A stretch of DNA of 64,000 bases from Streptomyces fulvoviolaceus. Lineage in GTDB: Bacteria > Actinomycetota > Actinomycetes > Streptomycetales > Streptomycetaceae. Made by a program: the position numbers and the translations under genes. The stretch lies in assembly GCF_000718165.1 (NCBI RefSeq), contig NZ_JOEY01000006.1, positions 1 to 64,000 of the forward strand, given 5' to 3'. Each line of letters opens with the position of its first letter. Within the stretch, counting starts at the first letter, position 1. Under the pieces are notes generated by a model. It made no database searches. It was not told the origin of the DNA and saw only the letters and a list, made by a program, of their open reading frames with translations. Below are positions 25,057-33,695 of this stretch, piece after piece.

Positions 25057-26511
25057 TCACTTCTCCGCCACGCCGAAGGTCTTGAGCTCGAGGAACTCCT
25101 CCAGCCCTGCCACGCCCATCTCCCGGCCGATGCCGGACTGCTTGAAGCCGCCGAACGGCGCGTCGGGGCCGAAGAACATGCCCCCGTTGATGCTGAAGGT
25201 GCCGCTGCGGATCCGCCGGGCCACCGCGATCGCCCGCTCGTCGTCGGCGCCGAGCACCGCGCCGGACAGGCCGTAGACCGAGTCGTTGGCGATGCGTACG
25301 GCGTCGTCCTCGTCGTCGTACGGGATGACGGCCAGGACCGGTCCGAAGACCTCTTCCTGGGCGATCTCGGAGCCCGGGTCGACATCGCACAGCAGGGTCG
25401 GTTCGTAGAAGAAGCCCTCGCGGTCGGCGGGGCGGCCGCCGGTCACCAGCCGGGCGCCTGCGGCGACGGCCCGTTCGACCAGGCCGTGCACCTTGGCGCG
25501 CTGGCGTTCGCTGATGAGGGGGCCCATGTGGGTGGCCGGGTCGGCGGGATCGCCGTAGGAGACCCGGCCGAGCATGGCGGTGACGAGGCCGACGATCTCG
25601 TCGTGCCGCTCGCGCGGGACCAGGAGCCGTGAGGTGATCCCGCAGCCCTGCCCGGCGTGGGTGCAGACGGTGAAGGCGGCGAACATCGCGGCCTGGGCGA
25701 GGTCGGCGTCGTCCAGCACGACCATCGCGGACTTGCCGCCGAGCTCCAGGAACACCCGCTTCAGCGTGCCGGAGGCGGCGGCCATGATCGCCCTGCCGAC
25801 CGGGGTCGAGCCGGTGAAAGTCACCATGTCGACGTCGGGGTGGGTGGTGAGCAGTTGGCCGGTCTCCGGGCCCGACGAGGTGAGCACGCCCACGACACCC
25901 GCGGGGATGTCGGTGTGCTCGGCGATGATCCGGCCGAGGGCGAGCGTCGTCCACGGGGTGTCGGCGGCTCCCTTGAGGACCACCGTGCAGCCGGCGGCCA
26001 GTGAGGGGGCGAGCTTGGCGAGGGCCAGCTGGTTGGGGAAGTTGTACGGCAGGATCGCGGCGACGACGCCGGCCGCCTCCTTCTCCACCCAGCGCCGGTG
26101 CCGTCGGCCCCGGCTCTCCAGGACGGGGAGCTCCTCGCGGAACTCGTAGCGCTCCAGCAGGTCGGCGTACCACTTGACCAGTTCGATCGGCTCGTCGAGC
26201 TGAGAGCCGTGGGTCAGCGAGCGGGGCGCGCCGACCTCGGCGATAGTGAGCTCCCGCAGCTCCTCGCGGTGCTCCAGCAGCGCGTCGTACAACTGGCGCA
26301 GGCAGCGCAGCCGCAGGTCGCGGTCGCGCATCCAGTCCGTCGCGTCGAAGGCCCGGCGGGCGGCGGCGACGGCGGCCTCGACATGCTCGGCCTGCGCGTC
26401 GGACGCCGTGCCCAGCACCTTCCCGGTGGACGGATCGAGGGTCTCGAAGCTGCGCCCGGCGGGCACGAGTTCTCCGTCGATCAACAGCCGGTCCTCATGG
26501 AAAAGACTCAC
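25057..26511 (-). CDS. NAD(P)-dependent aldehyde dehydrogenase
   Basis: 484 residues. PYNFPNQ near 164, the catalytic Glu in FLELGGK, the catalytic Cys in AGQGCGITSR, and EEVFGPV late in the protein. It should oxidise an aldehyde to the acid (or acyl-CoA) feeding the pathway. GTG start at 26511. First gene of the 12-gene operon, 47 bp upstream of the binding protein; divergent from the flavin/F420-type gene at 26647. Confidence 0.92.
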   Translation of the reverse strand: MSLFHEDRLLIDGELVPAGRSFETLDPSTGKVLGTASDAQAEHVEAAVAAARRAFDATDWMRDRDLRLRCLRQLYDALLEHREELRELTIAEVGAPRSLTHGSQLDEPIELVKWYADLLERYEFREELPVLESRGRRHRRWVEKEAAGVVAAILPYNFPNQLALAKLAPSLAAGCTVVLKGAADTPWTTLALGRIIAEHTDIPAGVVGVLTSSGPETGQLLTTHPDVDMVTFTGSTPVGRAIMAAASGTLKRVFLELGGKSAMVVLDDADLAQAAMFAAFTVCTHAGQGCGITSRLLVPRERHDEIVGLVTAMLGRVSYGDPADPATHMGPLISERQRAKVHGLVERAVAAGARLVTGGRPADREGFFYEPTLLCDVDPGSEIAQEEVFGPVLAVIPYDDEDDAVRIANDSVYGLSGAVLGADDERAIAVARRIRSGTFSINGGMFFGPDAPFGGFKQSGIGREMGVAGLEEFLELKTFGVAEK

Positions 26512-26576
26512 GGCTCCCCATCTCTTGTGGGTTCACAGGGTCCTGCTTGCCACGGTCCTGCCTGCGGTGGAAAGTA

Positions 26577-26628
26577 GCTTCTCGTGAAATGAGAAGCAAC
26601 CTGTCGTGCAGGAGAATTAGGCATTCAC
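26577..26628. promoter_or_regulatory. Divergent promoter region with variant palindromes
   Basis: The 135-bp gap between the aldehyde dehydrogenase operon and the plus-strand gene holds a perfect 7-bp-arm inverted repeat GCTTCTC-N7-GAGAAGC (26577-26597), and a GAGAAT half-site at 26612-26617 followed by ATTCAC at 26623. The half-sites are shared with the island palindrome but their order or spacing differs. Confidence 0.5.
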
Positions 26629-26646
26629 ACAACAGTGGGAGGAATC

Positions 26647-27102
26647 ATGCCCGGTCAACGCAGGGGTACCGCGATCGCCATGTCCGAGGAGGAGCGGGAC
26701 ACCTTCCTTCGCACCCAGCCGGTCTGCCGGGTCGCCACCGTCGGCCGCGGCGGCCATCCGCACAACGGCGCGCTCTGGTTCGTCTGGGACGGGACCGCGC
26801 TGTGGCTCAACTCGCTGACGCGCAGCCAGCGCTGGACCGACGTCACACGTGACCCACGGGTCAGCGTGCTCGTCGACGACGGCGGTCTCGACTTCCTGCG
26901 GCTGCGGGGCGTGGAGCTGCTGGGAAGCGCCCAAGTGGTGGGCGAGGTGCCCCGCAAGGGCGAGTCGGTCGACGAACTCGCCCCACCCGAGCGCCTCTTC
27001 GCGGAGAAGTACGGCGCCTTCCGCTACGACGGCCGGCACGCATGGCTCCGTCTCCGGCCGGAGAAGATCGTGAGCTGGGACTTCAGCAAGCTGCGTACCT
27101 GA
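26647..27102 (+). CDS. Pyridoxamine 5'-phosphate oxidase-fold (flavin/F420-type) protein
   Basis: 151 residues with the split-barrel fold seen in PNPOx-like and F420-binding proteins: CRVATVGRGGHPHNGALWFVWDG at the N-terminus (read in parts), DPRVSVLVDD in the middle, and WLRLRPEKIVSWDFSKL at the end. Mycobacterial relatives bind F420 or FMN and reduce or sequester substrates. The ATG at 26647 follows GGGAGG. Its job in the pathway is not known. Confidence 0.82.
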   Translation: MPGQRRGTAIAMSEEERDTFLRTQPVCRVATVGRGGHPHNGALWFVWDGTALWLNSLTRSQRWTDVTRDPRVSVLVDDGGLDFLRLRGVELLGSAQVVGEVPRKGESVDELAPPERLFAEKYGAFRYDGRHAWLRLRPEKIVSWDFSKLRT

Positions 27103-27149
27103 TGGTTGACGCCCGCGACACGCACATGGAAACCTTCAGCTCGGATGCA

Positions 27150-27164
27150 GAGAATGGCATTCTC
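27150..27164. promoter_or_regulatory. Perfect operator palindrome GAGAATGGCATTCTC
   Basis: Perfect island palindrome, 40 bp upstream of the decarboxylase-like gene that heads a four-gene operon, and 48 bp after the stop of the preceding gene. Confidence 0.8.
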
Positions 27165-27204
27165 GTCATCTCGTCTTCTCGCCTTCGCCGCAAGGGAGTC
27201 CCAC

Positions 27205-27750
27205 ATGCCCCCGCGCCTGTCTCCGCTGCCGGACGACCAATGGGACGAGCGGACCCGCGAGGCACTGTCCTCCCTGCTCCCCCGCAGGCTGCGCAACGAG
27301 CGCGGCGCCGGCCCCGCGATGGCCACGCTCGCCCGTCACCCCGAACTCGCCGAGATCTTCCTCCCCTTCAGCACATACGTGCTGTTCCACTCGACCCTCC
27401 CACCCCGGCTGCGCGAACTGGCGACGCTGCGGGTGGCCCGTCGCCGGGACTGCGCGTACGAGTGGACCAGCCACCTGGTGCTCGCACGACAAGCCGGTCT
27501 GACGGAGGCCGAGATCGAGGCGGCGGGCCGGGGCAAGGCGGCCGACCCGCTGGACAGCCTCGTCCTCGCCGCGGTCGACGAGCTGGAGGACGACTCCACC
27601 GTGTCGGACCGCACCTGGGACGCGCTCGGCGAGCACCTCGACGAACGGCAGCGGATGGACCTGGTGTTCACGGTCGGGACGTACGCCCTGCTGGCGATGG
27701 CCTTCAACACGTTCGGCGTGCTGCCCGACCAGGAAGAGGAACGGTCATGA
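27205..27750 (+). CDS. Carboxymuconolactone decarboxylase family protein
   Basis: 181 residues. The family helix is visible in LRELATLRVARRRDCAYEWTSH (conserved C-x-Y-E-W-x-x-H, with a single Cys, no CxxC). The ATG at 27205 follows AAGGGAG; an in-frame ATG at 27106 would place the operator inside the gene. The stop overlaps the next start (ATGA). Proposed role on a ring-opened or keto-acid intermediate is inference. Second protein of this family in the regulon after 7581-7967. Confidence 0.85.
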   Translation: MPPRLSPLPDDQWDERTREALSSLLPRRLRNERGAGPAMATLARHPELAEIFLPFSTYVLFHSTLPPRLRELATLRVARRRDCAYEWTSHLVLARQAGLTEAEIEAAGRGKAADPLDSLVLAAVDELEDDSTVSDRTWDALGEHLDERQRMDLVFTVGTYALLAMAFNTFGVLPDQEEERS

Positions 27751-28163
27751 CCACGGACGACCTCGTGGAGATCCAGCAACTCCTCGCGCGTTACGCGGTG
27801 ACCATCACCCGGGGCGACATCGACGGCCTGCTCGCGGTCTTCACCCCCGACGGCACCTACAGCGCATTCGGCGACACCTATCCCCTCGCGGAGTTCCCCG
27901 CACTGGTCGCAGCCGCTCCCAAGGGGCTGTTCCTGACCGGAACACCGGTCGTCGAGCCCTCCGACGAGAACTCCGCCACCGGCACCCAGCCCCTGTGCTT
28001 CGTCGACCACGCCACGCACGACCTGCGGATCGGCTACTATAACGACACCTATGTGCGCACGGCGGACGGCTGGCGACTACGGACCCGGGCCATGACGTTC
28101 ATCCGCCGCAGCGGGACGCACGACTCGGGACGCCCGCACGCGTTCGACCGCCCCACGGTATGA
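27747..28163 (+). CDS. SnoaL-like / NTF2-fold protein
   Basis: 138 residues with the cone-shaped NTF2 fold: N-terminal helix EIQQLLARYAVTITRGD, FTPDGTYSAFGD, and a terminal WRLRTRAMTFIRR. The family includes polyketide cyclases, ketosteroid isomerases and dehydratases such as LinA; the Asp in FTPDG is typical of the catalytic version. An isomerase or dehydratase step on a cyclic intermediate would fit. Overlaps both neighbours by 4 bp. Confidence 0.8.
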   Translation: MTTDDLVEIQQLLARYAVTITRGDIDGLLAVFTPDGTYSAFGDTYPLAEFPALVAAAPKGLFLTGTPVVEPSDENSATGTQPLCFVDHATHDLRIGYYNDTYVRTADGWRLRTRAMTFIRRSGTHDSGRPHAFDRPTV

Positions 28164-29269
28164 ACGCCTTCACGACCGTCGCGGAGTTCCGCTCCGCGCT
28201 CCGGACCTGGCTCGACGATCACGACCTCTCCCCCGGCCCCGACCACTCGCTCGACGCCCAGGTCGCACAACTCGGGCGGGTGCGCCGGGAGCTCTACGAC
28301 GCCGGGTGGATGCGCTACGGCTGGCCCGCCGAGGTGGGGGGACTCGCCGGGCCGGCCGTGTTCCGGGCGGTGCTCGGCGAGGAGGTCGCCACGCGGGGCC
28401 TCGCCGAGCCCGGCATCTACTCGATGGTCGAGGTCCTCACCCCGACGATGATCTCGTACGCCCGTCCCGAACTGGCCGCCGAAATGGTCCCGTTGCTGCT
28501 CGGCGGCCGGGAGCAGTGGTGCCAGGGCTTCTCCGAACCCGGTTCCGGCAGCGACCTCGCGTCCCTCACCACCCGGGCGGTCCCGCACGGCGACACCTGG
28601 GAGATCAGCGGCCAGAAGGTCTGGACGAGCCTCGCCCAGTACGCGACACGCTGCGTCCTGCTCACCCGTACCGCGCCCGGCCATGACGGGATCACCGCGT
28701 TCTTCGTCGACATGGACACCCCGGGGATCACCGTCCGGCCGCTGCGCACGATGCACGGCGTCGACGAGTTCGCCGAGGTCTTCTTCGACGACGTCGTCGT
28801 CCCCGCCGACCGGATGCTGGGCCGCCCCGGGGACGGCTGGCGCCTGGCGATGGACCTGCTCCCGCACGAGCGCTCCACCTGCTTCTGGCACCGGATCGCC
28901 CACCTCTACACGCGGCTCGACCGGCTCCTCGACGAGACGGACGAGAGGAACGAGACGGACGACGCGGCCCTCGGCGCCGCCTACCTCGCCCTGCACACCG
29001 TCCGCTGCCGCTCCCACGCGACCCAGCGGCGGCTGGCGGAAGGGGCCCGGCTCGGCCCGGAGACCTCGGTGGACAAGGTGCTCCTGGCCACCGCCGAACA
29101 GCAACTCTTCGACACCGTACGGGACTTGCTGCCCGGGGTGCTGGAGCTGACCGACACCCCGTGGCGGTCGGAGTACCTGTACGCGAAGGCGGCCACCATC
29201 TACGGCGGCACCGCCGAGATCCAGCGCAACATCATCGCGCGCCGGCTGCTCGACCTGGGGAGGGAGTGA
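28160..29269 (+). CDS. Acyl-CoA dehydrogenase, large subunit of a heteromeric pair
   Basis: 369 residues. FSEPGSGSDLAS, QKVWTS and the C-terminal YGGTAEIQRNIIARRLL, where the canonical Glu of Y-E-G-T is Gly. This is the FAD-binding partner type seen in alpha2-beta2 ACADs of actinobacterial steroid catabolism (FadE28/FadE29-like), where the base is contributed by the small partner. The following gene is the small partner. ATGA overlap with the SnoaL-like gene. Confidence 0.9.
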   Translation: MNAFTTVAEFRSALRTWLDDHDLSPGPDHSLDAQVAQLGRVRRELYDAGWMRYGWPAEVGGLAGPAVFRAVLGEEVATRGLAEPGIYSMVEVLTPTMISYARPELAAEMVPLLLGGREQWCQGFSEPGSGSDLASLTTRAVPHGDTWEISGQKVWTSLAQYATRCVLLTRTAPGHDGITAFFVDMDTPGITVRPLRTMHGVDEFAEVFFDDVVVPADRMLGRPGDGWRLAMDLLPHERSTCFWHRIAHLYTRLDRLLDETDERNETDDAALGAAYLALHTVRCRSHATQRRLAEGARLGPETSVDKVLLATAEQQLFDTVRDLLPGVLELTDTPWRSEYLYAKAATIYGGTAEIQRNIIARRLLDLGRE

Positions 29270-29271
29270 GC

Positions 29272-30060
29272 GTGGACCCGGCCGAGGTGGAGCTGCTCGC
29301 CGAGACGCTCCGCAAGACGATGACGGCGGCCTCGGGCCCGGCGCTGGACGCGGCGCTGGCCGAGCTGGGCTGGCCGGAGCTGTTGGCCGAGTATCCCGAG
29401 GTGGCGATCCCGACCGTGTTCCGGCTGCTGGGGGAGACCGGGGCCCACGCCCCGCTGCTCAACGACGTGGTGCTGCACGCGGCCGGGCGGCCCCAAGGCG
29501 GGGCGCCGGAGTTGCCGTATGCGGGCGGCAGGTGGGTCGTGTGGGAACGCGGCGCCGACGGTGGTCCGGGCGGGGTGCTGGACGACGAGCTGCCCCTGCG
29601 GACCGTCCCGACCGGGAACCCTGTGCCGCTCGCTGCCGGTCGCCGCGCGCTCGGCTGGTGGCTGGCCGGGACCGGGCGGGCCATGCTGTCGCTGGCCCGG
29701 ACGCATGTCCTGGACCGGGTCCAGTTCGGGCGTCCGCTCGCCTCCTTCCAGGCGGTGCGGCACCGGCTGGCCGAGACCCTGGTGGCCCTCGATGGGGCCG
29801 AGGCCGCTCTCGTGGCCGCCGACGATCCCTTCGGCTCGCTGCTGGCCAAGGCGGCGGCCGGGCAGGCGGCCCTGACGGCGGCCCGGCACTGCCAGCAGGT
29901 GCTCGGCGGGGTCGGGTTCACCGCCGAGCATTCGCTGAACCGGCATGTCCGGCGGGCCCTGGTTCTGGATGGACTGCTGGGCAGTTCAAGGGAGTTGACG
30001 CGCGAGGCCGGGGCGCGGCTGCGGGCGGAGGGTTCCGCGCCCCGGCTCGTGCAGCTCTGA
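29272..30060 (+). CDS. Acyl-CoA dehydrogenase, small subunit of a heteromeric pair
   Basis: 262 residues, shorter than a complete ACAD. The N-terminal helical part and C-terminal domain are recognisable (VQFGRPLASFQAVRHRLAE, HCQQVLGGVGFTAEHSLNRHVRRAL) while the middle beta domain is reduced. GTG at 29272 is preferred to GTG 29266 because GGAGGG then sits 7 bp upstream. It should form a heterotetramer with the preceding protein and supply the catalytic base. Ends the four-gene operon. Confidence 0.85.
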   Translation: MDPAEVELLAETLRKTMTAASGPALDAALAELGWPELLAEYPEVAIPTVFRLLGETGAHAPLLNDVVLHAAGRPQGGAPELPYAGGRWVVWERGADGGPGGVLDDELPLRTVPTGNPVPLAAGRRALGWWLAGTGRAMLSLARTHVLDRVQFGRPLASFQAVRHRLAETLVALDGAEAALVAADDPFGSLLAKAAAGQAALTAARHCQQVLGGVGFTAEHSLNRHVRRALVLDGLLGSSRELTREAGARLRAEGSAPRLVQL

Positions 30061-30074
30061 CCTCACCGAGGACC

Positions 30075-30782
30075 TCACCAGGGCAGCGGCCCCTCTGCGT
30101 CGAAGTAGCCGCCGGTCGGCCCGTCGGCGCCCACCTGCGCCATGCGCACGATGATCTCGACGCCCTCCTCGACGGTCTGCGTGCCCGTGCGCCCGTTCAG
30201 GTCGGTCGCGGTGAAGCCGGGCTCGACGGCGTTGATCCGCATGTCCGGGAACGCTTTCGCGTACTGCACGGTGATCGCGTTGACCGCGGTCTTCGACGCC
30301 GGGTAGGCGACGCCCGGGTAGAAGTGCCCGGGATGGTCCGGGTCGGAGAGATGGGTCAGCGAGCCCAGGCCGCTGCTGACGTTGACCACGACCGGCGCGG
30401 CCGAGCGCCGCAGCAGCGGCAGGAAGGCGTGGGTCACACGGACCACGCCGAAGACGTTCGTGTCGAACACCGTCCGGATCTGGTCGGCGGTGAGGTCCGC
30501 GGCGCCGGGCACGCTGTTGCCCTCGCCCCTTGTCTCGATTCCGGCGTTGTTGACCAGGACGTCCAGACCGCCGTCGGCCTCGACGGTCTTCGCCGCGGCC
30601 TCGACGGAGGTGTCGTCGGTGACGTCGAGCTGGACGAACCGTGCGCCGACCTGCTCGGCGGCGCGTCGGCCGCGCTCGGCGTCCCGGGCGCCGACGTAAA
30701 CGGTGTGACCTGCTGCGACGAGCCGACGGGCGGTCTCGAAACCGAGACCCTTGTTCGCTCCGGTGATCAGTGTCGTTGTCAT
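30075..30782 (-). CDS. SDR, carbonyl-reductase-like
   Basis: 235 residues: TGANKGLG cofactor loop, NNAG, Ser in NVSSGLG and Tyr in YPASK, with an insertion between Ser and Tyr of roughly 25 residues as in NADPH carbonyl reductases. It is divergent from the XRE-family regulator at 30884, a common Streptomyces pairing where the regulator controls the SDR. No island palindrome occurs here, so it may be unrelated to the surrounding pathway. Confidence 0.88.
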   Translation of the reverse strand: MTTTLITGANKGLGFETARRLVAAGHTVYVGARDAERGRRAAEQVGARFVQLDVTDDTSVEAAAKTVEADGGLDVLVNNAGIETRGEGNSVPGAADLTADQIRTVFDTNVFGVVRVTHAFLPLLRRSAAPVVVNVSSGLGSLTHLSDPDHPGHFYPGVAYPASKTAVNAITVQYAKAFPDMRINAVEPGFTATDLNGRTGTQTVEEGVEIIVRMAQVGADGPTGGYFDAEGPLPW

Positions 30783-30831
30783 GCCTCCACGCTCCTGCGC
30801 GGCCGGTCGGACAGCCAGGAGACCCTTCTTC

Positions 30832-30844
30832 CTGGGACTCCCAG
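30832..30844. promoter_or_regulatory. Palindrome CTGGGA-C-TCCCAG between SDR and XRE regulator
   Basis: A perfect 6-bp-arm palindrome with a 1-base centre in the 101-bp divergent gap. It is the likeliest operator for the neighbouring XRE-family regulator, judged by position and symmetry only. Confidence 0.45.
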
Positions 30845-30883
30845 TACCAGGCACATCTCCGGCCGACGGGGTTCACTGGGGGC

Positions 30884-31723
30884 ATGACGGCGACAGAACT
30901 CGGGCAGGCGCTGCGGCGCTGGCGCGACCGGGTGCCCCCGCAGACGGCAGGACTGCCTGCCGGCGGGCACCGGCGCGCGGCCGGTCTGCGCCGCGAGGAG
31001 CTGGCCCTGCTGGCCGGGATCTCCGTCGACTACGTCACCCGCCTCGAACAGGGCCGGGCGGCCAACCCGTCCGGGCAGGTCGTCGAGGCGCTGGCCCGGG
31101 CACTGCGGCTGTCGGGGGACGAGCGGGCGCACCTGTTCCGCCTAGCGGGGCTGGCGCCGCCCGGTCCCGAGACCGTGCCCGGCTACCTCACACCCAGTGT
31201 CCAGCGCATGCTCGACCGGTTGGTGGACACTCCCGTCGGGGTCACCGACGCGGCCATGACGCTGCTCGTGGCCAACCCGATGTACGCGGCGCTGATGGGC
31301 GACCCGTCCGGCCGGCGCGGCTTCGAACGCAACGGCGTGTGGCGCAATTTCATGGGCGCACCCACCCGGGTCCGGCACACACCGCAGGAGACGCGCGCCT
31401 TCGAGGCCGGCATGGTCTCCGAACTGCGCACGACCGCCGCCCGGTACCCCGCCGACCGGCAACTGCGGCGCCTGATCGCGGAGTTGCGGGCGGGCAGCGC
31501 GCGGTTCGCCGAGCTGTGGGATGCGGGCGTCGTCGGCCGCCTGGAGGCCTCGCGCAAGACGATCGAGCATCCGCAGGTGGGCCTGCTGACCCTGGACTGC
31601 GACCTGCTCCGGGTGGAGGGCAACGACCTGCACATCCTGGTCTACTCGGTCGAGCCGGGCACCGAGGCGGCCGAGAAGCTGGAGCTGATCTCCGTGCTCG
31701 GCACCCAGGCCCTGGTGGAGTAG
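30884..31723 (+). CDS. XRE-family regulator with MmyB-like ligand domain
   Basis: 279 residues. N-terminal helix-turn-helix around residues 25-70 (RREELALLAGISVDYVTRLEQGR), followed by a PAS-like MmyB domain (ANPMYAALMGDP, WRNFM). Such regulators sense small ligands, perhaps fatty acids, and usually govern an adjacent oxidoreductase. ATG at 30884 after a GGGGG site. Its stop is 3 bp from the convergent crotonase stop. Confidence 0.9.
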   Translation: MTATELGQALRRWRDRVPPQTAGLPAGGHRRAAGLRREELALLAGISVDYVTRLEQGRAANPSGQVVEALARALRLSGDERAHLFRLAGLAPPGPETVPGYLTPSVQRMLDRLVDTPVGVTDAAMTLLVANPMYAALMGDPSGRRGFERNGVWRNFMGAPTRVRHTPQETRAFEAGMVSELRTTAARYPADRQLRRLIAELRAGSARFAELWDAGVVGRLEASRKTIEHPQVGLLTLDCDLLRVEGNDLHILVYSVEPGTEAAEKLELISVLGTQALVE

Positions 31724-31726
31724 CGG

Positions 31727-32509
31727 CTAGCGGAGCTTCTCCTTCATCTCGTCGAGCTTGGCCAGGATCGGGTAGCCGCTGACGCTCAGCGCGTTGCCGT
31801 GCCCGGTCTGGTGGATGTCGAACACCGACTGGATCGCGGCGTAGAAGCCCTGCACGTCCCGGGTCTGGTTGACGGCCCGTTTGGCCTGGCGGAGCCCGAA
31901 CCCCGGCATCTTCGCGATCTGTTCGGCGAGTTCGCGCGTCTCGGCGTCCAACTGGTCACGGGACACGACCCGGTTGACCATCCCGACCCGCTCGGCCTCC
32001 TCCGCGGTGAGCGGACGGCCGGTGAACAGGATCTCCTTGGCCTTGCGCGGGCCCAACTCCCAGGTGTGGCCGTGGTATTCGACACCGCCGATACCCATCT
32101 GGACAACCGGGTCGGAGAACAGCGCGTCCTCGGCGGCCACGATCAGGTCGCACGGCCAGCACAGCATCAACCCGCCCGCGATACAGCGCCCTTGGACGGC
32201 GGCGATCGACGGCTTCGGTACGTTGCGCCAGCGCAGGGTGTACTCCAGATAGCGTCGGCTCTCGGCGCTGTAGATCCACTCCAGGGTGATCTCGTTCGGC
32301 GCCGGCCAGCGGTCCTTGAGATCGTGCCCGGCGGAGAAGTGCTTCCCTTCGGCCCGCAGCACGATCACCTTCACCTCCTCGTCCTCGGCGGCCCGTGTCC
32401 AGGCGGCGTCGAGTTCGTCGAGAAGGGCCATGTTCTGGGCGTTGGCGACCTCGGGGCGGTTCAGGGTGAGCGTGGCGATGCGGTCCTTCACCTCGTACAG
32501 GATGTGCAC
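31727..32509 (-). CDS. Enoyl-CoA hydratase/isomerase family protein
   Basis: 260 residues, crotonase fold: HFSAGHDLKD and GRCIAGGLMLCWPCD form the oxyanion hole. The catalytic loop (VVQMGIGGVEYHGHTWEL) lacks the usual P-E-x-G-x-x-P-G and has E-Y-H instead, so plain hydration is uncertain. Last gene of the operon ACAD small, ACAD large, crotonase (34689 down to 31727). Confidence 0.88.
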   Translation of the reverse strand: MHILYEVKDRIATLTLNRPEVANAQNMALLDELDAAWTRAAEDEEVKVIVLRAEGKHFSAGHDLKDRWPAPNEITLEWIYSAESRRYLEYTLRWRNVPKPSIAAVQGRCIAGGLMLCWPCDLIVAAEDALFSDPVVQMGIGGVEYHGHTWELGPRKAKEILFTGRPLTAEEAERVGMVNRVVSRDQLDAETRELAEQIAKMPGFGLRQAKRAVNQTRDVQGFYAAIQSVFDIHQTGHGNALSVSGYPILAKLDEMKEKLR

Positions 32510-32519
32510 GAACGTCTCC

Positions 32520-33695
32520 TCAGCGTCGGGGCAGACCGAGCACGCGCTCGGCGATGATCGTGCGCTGGATCTCGGACGTACCGCCGGCGATGGTGCCGCC
32601 GAAACTGCGCGCGAAGCGGTTGAACCAGCTGGCGGAGTCGTCGTCGAAACTCATGTGGTGGTACGGCGCCGTCGCCGCCGGATGGACGAGGCCGTCCGGC
32701 CCGGACGCCTCCAGAGCCCGCTCCAGCGCACGTTGCGCGGCCTCCGAACCGAACACCTTCAGCACGGACAGTGCGGGTACGTCCTGCTCGCCCCGGGCGG
32801 CGCGGGCCAGCGCGGCCGAGCCGAGCAGCCGTAGCGCCTGCAGGTCCATGACGAGGGTGGCGTACCAGTCCTTGTCGAGGGCGGTGGCAGGCGTGAAGTC
32901 CCGCATCACGGCGTCCAGCCGCTCGGCCTCGCCCAGCCACATCAGGGTGCGCTCGTGCCCGAGCGAGCCGTTCGCCACCCGCCAGCCCTCGTTGAGCGGG
33001 CCGACGAGGTTCCCGGCGGGGACACGGACGTTCTCGAAGAAGACCTCGTTGAAGTCCTTGTCCTCGGGGCCGGTGTACGACGCGAAGGGGCGCCGGGTCA
33101 CCCCGGGGCCGTCGGTGGGGATCAACAGCACACTGATCCCCCGGTGTTTGGGGGCGTCGGGGTCGGTGCGGACGAAGGTGAGCAGGACATCGGCGTCGTG
33201 GGCACCGGAGGTCCACACCTTCTGGCCGTTGACGAGGAAGTGATCGCCCTTGGGTTCGGCGCGGGTGCGCAGGGAGGCGAGGTCGGACCCGGCGCCGGGT
33301 TCGCTCATGCCGAGAGCCGCGGTGATCTCGGCGCGCAGGATCGGCACGGCCCAGCGGAGCTTCTGCTCCTCGGTGCCGAAGGAGAGGAGGGAGGCGGCGA
33401 TGATGCCGACGCCCTGCGGGTTGTAACTGCGGCAGATGCGGCGCCGGGACAGTTCCTCCACGTGGACGTACTGCTGGAGGACGGTGGCGTTCCGGCCGCC
33501 GTACTCGGGCGGGTTGCCCGGCAGCAGCCAGCCCGCGTCGAACTGGCTGCGCTGCCAGCGCCTGGCCCACCCGGGAACGTGTCCGGTCGAGCGGGAGCGC
33601 TCGGCGGCTTCCGCCTCCTCGGGGAGATTGGCCTCCAGGAACGCCGCGAACTCGGCGCGGAAGGCCTCGACGTCGGCGTCAAACGTGAGTCGCAC
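32520..33695 (-). CDS. Acyl-CoA dehydrogenase, large subunit of a heteromeric pair
   Basis: 391 residues. MSEPGAGSDLAS, QKVWTSGAHDAD, and the C-terminal IAGGTSEIQRTIIAERVLGLPRR with Gly in place of the Y-E-G-T Glu. GTG start at 33695 lies inside the 3' end of the small-subunit gene (17-bp overlap), so synthesis of the two partners is coupled. Second of three such pairs in the island. Confidence 0.9.
   Translation of the reverse strand: MRLTFDADVEAFRAEFAAFLEANLPEEAEAAERSRSTGHVPGWARRWQRSQFDAGWLLPGNPPEYGGRNATVLQQYVHVEELSRRRICRSYNPQGVGIIAASLLSFGTEEQKLRWAVPILRAEITAALGMSEPGAGSDLASLRTRAEPKGDHFLVNGQKVWTSGAHDADVLLTFVRTDPDAPKHRGISVLLIPTDGPGVTRRPFASYTGPEDKDFNEVFFENVRVPAGNLVGPLNEGWRVANGSLGHERTLMWLGEAERLDAVMRDFTPATALDKDWYATLVMDLQALRLLGSAALARAARGEQDVPALSVLKVFGSEAAQRALERALEASGPDGLVHPAATAPYHHMSFDDDSASWFNRFARSFGGTIAGGTSEIQRTIIAERVLGLPRR

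Noticed and set aside
26577..26597. GCTTCTC-N7-GAGAAGC as a normal member of the island operator set
   Set aside because: The half-sites are in the opposite order with a wider centre, so it was kept only as a variant element.
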